Shown: positions 6,467-8,256 of the stretch, piece after piece
How the letters are laid out: the number at the start of each line of letters is the position of its first letter
Position numbering within the stretch: the first letter of the stretch is position 1
Notes under the pieces: model-generated
Databases searched by the model: none
The model's input: only the letters and a program-made list of their open reading frames with translations
What the model was told of the DNA's origin: nothing
Program-made: the position numbers and the translations under genes
Source: Pseudomonadota bacterium
GTDB taxonomy: Bacteria; Pseudomonadota; Alphaproteobacteria; Rhizobiales; Rhizobiaceae
Length of the DNA: 8,256 nt
Direction: 5' to 3'
Assembly: GCA_023416545.1 (NCBI GenBank)
Contig: JAEZHO010000100.1
Location: 1 to 8,256 of the forward strand

Positions 6467-7878
6467 TGCGCACCCTCCTCAGCCCAGGCGCGAAGTGGCG
6501 CGAGCGTGAGGCCCAGCCGTCCGATCTGGCGCTCGACGGCTTCCGGGGCGGTTCCCCCCTGCGCCGAGCGCGCGGCAAGTGCCGCGTCCAGCGAAATGTG
6601 CTCCATGATGGAGGGCTCCAGCGCCGGGTCGATCTCGGCGAGCATCTGCGGCGTCAGGTCTTCAAGCGTGATGCCGTGATCCTCGCAGTAGCGCACGGCC
6701 GTGCCGGTGATCTCGTGGGCGTGCGAGAAGGGCACGCCGCGCAGCGCCAGCCAGTCGGCCATTTCCGTTGCCAGCGTGAAGCCCTGGGTCGCCGCGGTGC
6801 GCATGCGCGCCGTGTCGAACTGAAGCGTCCGCACGAGCCCGCTCATCGCCGGCAGGGCCATGTGCAGGGTGTCGACGGCCTCGAAGGCTGCCTTCTTGTC
6901 CTCGATGAGATCGCGGTTGTAGGCGAAAGGCAGGCCCTTGAGCGTCGCCATGATGCTGGACAGGCAGCCGATCAGCCGTGCGCTTCGCCCTCTGGTAAGC
7001 TCGGCGATGTCGGGGTTCTTCTTCTGCGGCATGATCGAGGAGCCGGTCGAGAAGGCGTCATCCAGCTTCGCCCAGGAGAAGGACTGGGAGCACCAGAGGA
7101 TGATCTCCTCGGAAAGCCGGGACAGGTCGACGCCGATCATGGCCGTGACGAAAAGGAATTCGGCGACATGGTCGCGGCTTCCCACGGCATCGATGGAATT
7201 TTCGAACGAGCCCTCGTATCCGAGTTCCAGCGCCGTTTCGTGGGGATGGCGGGCGATCGCGCTTCCGGCGAGCGCCGCGGCCCCCAGTGGCGAGCGGTCG
7301 CTTCGGCGATGCCAGTCCCGGAGCCGGTCGAGGTTGCGTGTAAACGCTTGCGCATGTGCCATCAGTTGATGGCCGAAGACGATGGGCTGGGCCGCCTGCA
7401 GGTGGGTGAACCCCGGCGCCGGACTGTTCAGGTGGGCGGATGCCTGGCCCATCAGGGCGTCGATCAGCGAAAGCAGCTCCTGCGAGACGGCCTTGGCCTC
7501 GTCACGCAGATAGAGCTTGAGGTCGTTTGCGGCCTGGTCGTTGCGCGAACGGCCGGCACGCAGCTTGCCGCCCAGGTCTCCCAGACGTTCGATCAGGTGG
7601 CGCTCGATGAAGGTGTGAATGTCCTCGTCGCCGGTGGCGGGCACGATCGTCCCGTTCGACGTTTCCGCCGCGATGGCGTCGAGTGTCGTGAGGATCGTCC
7701 GGCATTCTTCCTCGTTCAGGATGCCGGCACGCACGAGTTCCCGGGCATGCGCCCGCGAACCGGCGACGTCGAAGGCGACAAGGCGAAGATGGCTGGCATC
7801 GGAGCGCGAGTAGCGGGTAAGGACAGGGTCGGGCTGCGACCGGAAACGACCGCCCCAAAGGGCCTTGCTCTGGTTCAT
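6463..7878 (-). CDS. argH: Argininosuccinate lyase-like enzyme (ArgH family), transporter-linked
   Basis: The 471-residue product belongs to the fumarase/aspartase superfamily; ArgH splits argininosuccinate into arginine and fumarate. It opens with the ArgH hallmark LWGGRF (7-12), then DEDIHTFIERHL (84-95), GRSRND (109-114), THLQAAQP with H159, PLGAAALAG (197-205) and the signature loop GSSIMPQKKNPD (279-290) carrying the catalytic serine. All key residues are present, so it should be an active lyase. Some segments differ from housekeeping ArgH: DQAANDLKLYL in place of DQVATDLRLWL, and SAIARHPHETALELGY after the PLG segment. Together with its place as first gene of an amino acid ABC operon, this suggests a second, specialised copy (argH2-type), either catabolic or acting on a related succinyl compound. 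ATG 7878 is preferred to ATG 7905 because GGAG lies 6 nt upstream and LWGGRF then sits at the usual distance. Confidence 0.92.
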   Translation of the reverse strand: MNQSKALWGGRFRSQPDPVLTRYSRSDASHLRLVAFDVAGSRAHARELVRAGILNEEECRTILTTLDAIAAETSNGTIVPATGDEDIHTFIERHLIERLGDLGGKLRAGRSRNDQAANDLKLYLRDEAKAVSQELLSLIDALMGQASAHLNSPAPGFTHLQAAQPIVFGHQLMAHAQAFTRNLDRLRDWHRRSDRSPLGAAALAGSAIARHPHETALELGYEGSFENSIDAVGSRDHVAEFLFVTAMIGVDLSRLSEEIILWCSQSFSWAKLDDAFSTGSSIMPQKKNPDIAELTRGRSARLIGCLSSIMATLKGLPFAYNRDLIEDKKAAFEAVDTLHMALPAMSGLVRTLQFDTARMRTAATQGFTLATEMADWLALRGVPFSHAHEITGTAVRYCEDHGITLEDLTPQMLAEIDPALEPSIMEHISLDAALAARSAQGGTAPEAVERQIGRLGLTLAPLRAWAEEGAQ

Positions 7879-7888
7879 GAGTATCTCC
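7873..7888 (-). promoter_or_regulatory. Ribosome binding site deciding the argH-like start
   Basis: On the minus strand, GGAG is followed by six bases (ATACTC) and then ATG at 7878. The alternative ATG at 7905 is preceded only by purine-poor sequence (CGAAGCGACT). This fixes the shorter start. Confidence 0.65.
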
Positions 7889-7954
7889 GCATTGAATGCG
7901 GTCATAGTCGCTTCGGTCGCGGGCGCAGGAAAATGAAAAGAATTCCGGCAGGTA

Positions 7955-7967
7955 TTCCATTTTGGAA
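7955..7967. promoter_or_regulatory. Candidate LysR-type binding box upstream of the argH-ABC operon
   Basis: TTCCATTTTGGAA is a perfect 5-bp inverted repeat (TTCCA/TGGAA) around TTT. It also fits the LysR T-N11-A rule exactly. It lies 77 bp upstream of the argH-like ATG (7878), where LysR recognition sites usually sit. A further ATTCC-type half site occurs at 7941-7947 (AATTCCG), about one turn closer to the gene, as expected for an adjacent activation site. The LysR gene at 2999-3892 is the obvious candidate protein. No binding has been shown; this is inference from symmetry, spacing and context. Confidence 0.5.
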
Positions 7968-7981
7968 GAGGCCGGTATCTG

Positions 7982-8011
7982 TTGCCGGGATCGGCCAGGA
8001 ATCCTTATAGC
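7982..8011 (+). promoter_or_regulatory. Candidate promoter for the DUF488 gene (weak)
   Basis: TTGCCG (7982-7987) and TATAGC (8006-8011), separated by 18 bp, each match 4 of 6 consensus positions. The implied leader is roughly 105 nt. A GC-rich imperfect hairpin (AACCCCC, GTC, GGCGGGTT at 8027-8044) would lie inside this leader. The evidence is weak. Confidence 0.25.
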
Positions 8012-8123
8012 TCCCGAAGGAACCGGAACCCCCGTCGGCGGGTTGTTGTCCGGTGGGGAAACTTCCGCCCTGCCGAGCCGGAAAAGTGCGGGTGCTCATG
8101 GTTCGCTCCCCCGGAGGTTTCCA

Positions 8124-8256
8124 GTGTCCGTCGTTGCAGAGATGTCTGAACAGCAGGAGCGGGACGGGACGTCGCGGTCGGAGGCGCCGCGCTTCTTCAC
8201 GATTGGCCATTCCACCCGTTCAATTCCCGATTTCGTCGAACTGCTGAGAGCGGGAG
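8124..8256 (+). CDS. DUF488-family protein, 5' end only
   Basis: The first 44 codons are visible before the window ends. Residues about 24-32 read FFTIGHSTR, the N-terminal hallmark of DUF488 proteins, followed by SIPDFVELLRAG, which matches the helix after it. The family is of unknown biochemical function, small (usually about 120-180 residues) and cytoplasmic. GTG 8124 is chosen because a full GGAGG (8113-8117) lies 6 nt upstream; an in-frame ATG at 8142 is the alternative, with no comparable ribosome binding site. The gene is divergent from the argH-like operon across 245 bp. Its downstream partners are outside the window. Confidence 0.85.
   Translation, partial: MSVVAEMSEQQERDGTSRSEAPRFFTIGHSTRSIPDFVELLRAG

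Noticed and set aside
5564..6679. 371-codon plus-strand frame opposite the permease
   Set aside because: The composition is rich in H, R, D and E, typical of an antisense shadow of a membrane protein; no motif is present.
6427..8010. 527-codon open frame on the plus strand opposite the argH-like gene
   Set aside because: It is a high-GC shadow of the lyase; the opposite strand carries every ArgH motif.
8098..8126. ATG at 8098 as the start of the right-edge gene
   Set aside because: It is out of frame with the FFTIGHSTR reading frame; GTG 8124 has a full GGAGG at proper spacing.
1..8256. CRISPR arrays, tRNA/rRNA genes, insertion sequences or prophage genes
   Set aside because: Looked for spaced direct repeats, tRNA-like arms, terminal inverted repeats and transposase motifs; none was seen.

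Overview
The window looks like part of a high-GC alphaproteobacterial genome, most likely a member of the Rhizobiales (Rhizobiaceae-like). This rests on the strong GC bias at third codon positions, the alphaproteobacterial wording of the chemoreceptor hairpin (NAGVEAARAGE), a Tad-type von Willebrand protein of the kind common in rhizobia, and an argininosuccinate-lyase gene coupled to a polar amino acid ABC transporter. The genus cannot be fixed from the sequence alone. No phage, insertion sequence, CRISPR array, tRNA or rRNA is visible.

Layout. (1) 1-1065, minus: the first 355 codons of a soluble PAS-HAMP-MCP chemoreceptor; its C-terminus lies off the left edge. (2) 1066-1308: a divergent intergenic region. 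(3) 1309-2640, plus: a TadG-like surface or pilus-associated protein with an N-terminal Tad membrane helix and a vWA domain carrying six cysteines. (4) 2641-2998: about 360 bp without a supported gene, ending in a 40-bp imperfect dyad. (5) 2999-3892, plus: a LysR-family regulator of the GcvA/AmpR-like type. (6) 3904-3934: a strong GC-rich hairpin between convergent genes. (7) 7878 down to 3944, minus: a four-gene operon in transcription order argH-like lyase, ABC permease, ABC ATPase, periplasmic binding protein. The first two junctions are 4-bp stop/start overlaps. (8) 7879-8123: a divergent regulatory region containing a symmetric T-N11-A LysR-type box. (9) 8124-8256, plus: the start of a DUF488-family gene that runs off the right edge.

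How the genes work together. The binding protein, permease and ATPase form a complete polar-amino-acid importer. Its genes are translationally coupled behind a fumarase/aspartase-superfamily lyase of the ArgH type. The simplest reading is import followed by cleavage: the transporter brings in argininosuccinate or a related N-substituted aspartate/succinyl amino acid, and the lyase splits it with release of fumarate. Use as a second, conditional arginine biosynthesis enzyme is the main alternative. The LysR gene lies just beyond the distal end of this operon in convergent orientation, and a good LysR-type box lies upstream of argH, so the LysR protein is the natural candidate regulator. The chemoreceptor and the Tad-like protein are separate units with no visible functional tie to the operon.

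Nothing here is clearly a new class of system. The most interesting points are the lyase-transporter module with its undefined substrate, the two dyad elements, and the isolated six-cysteine TadG-like protein.
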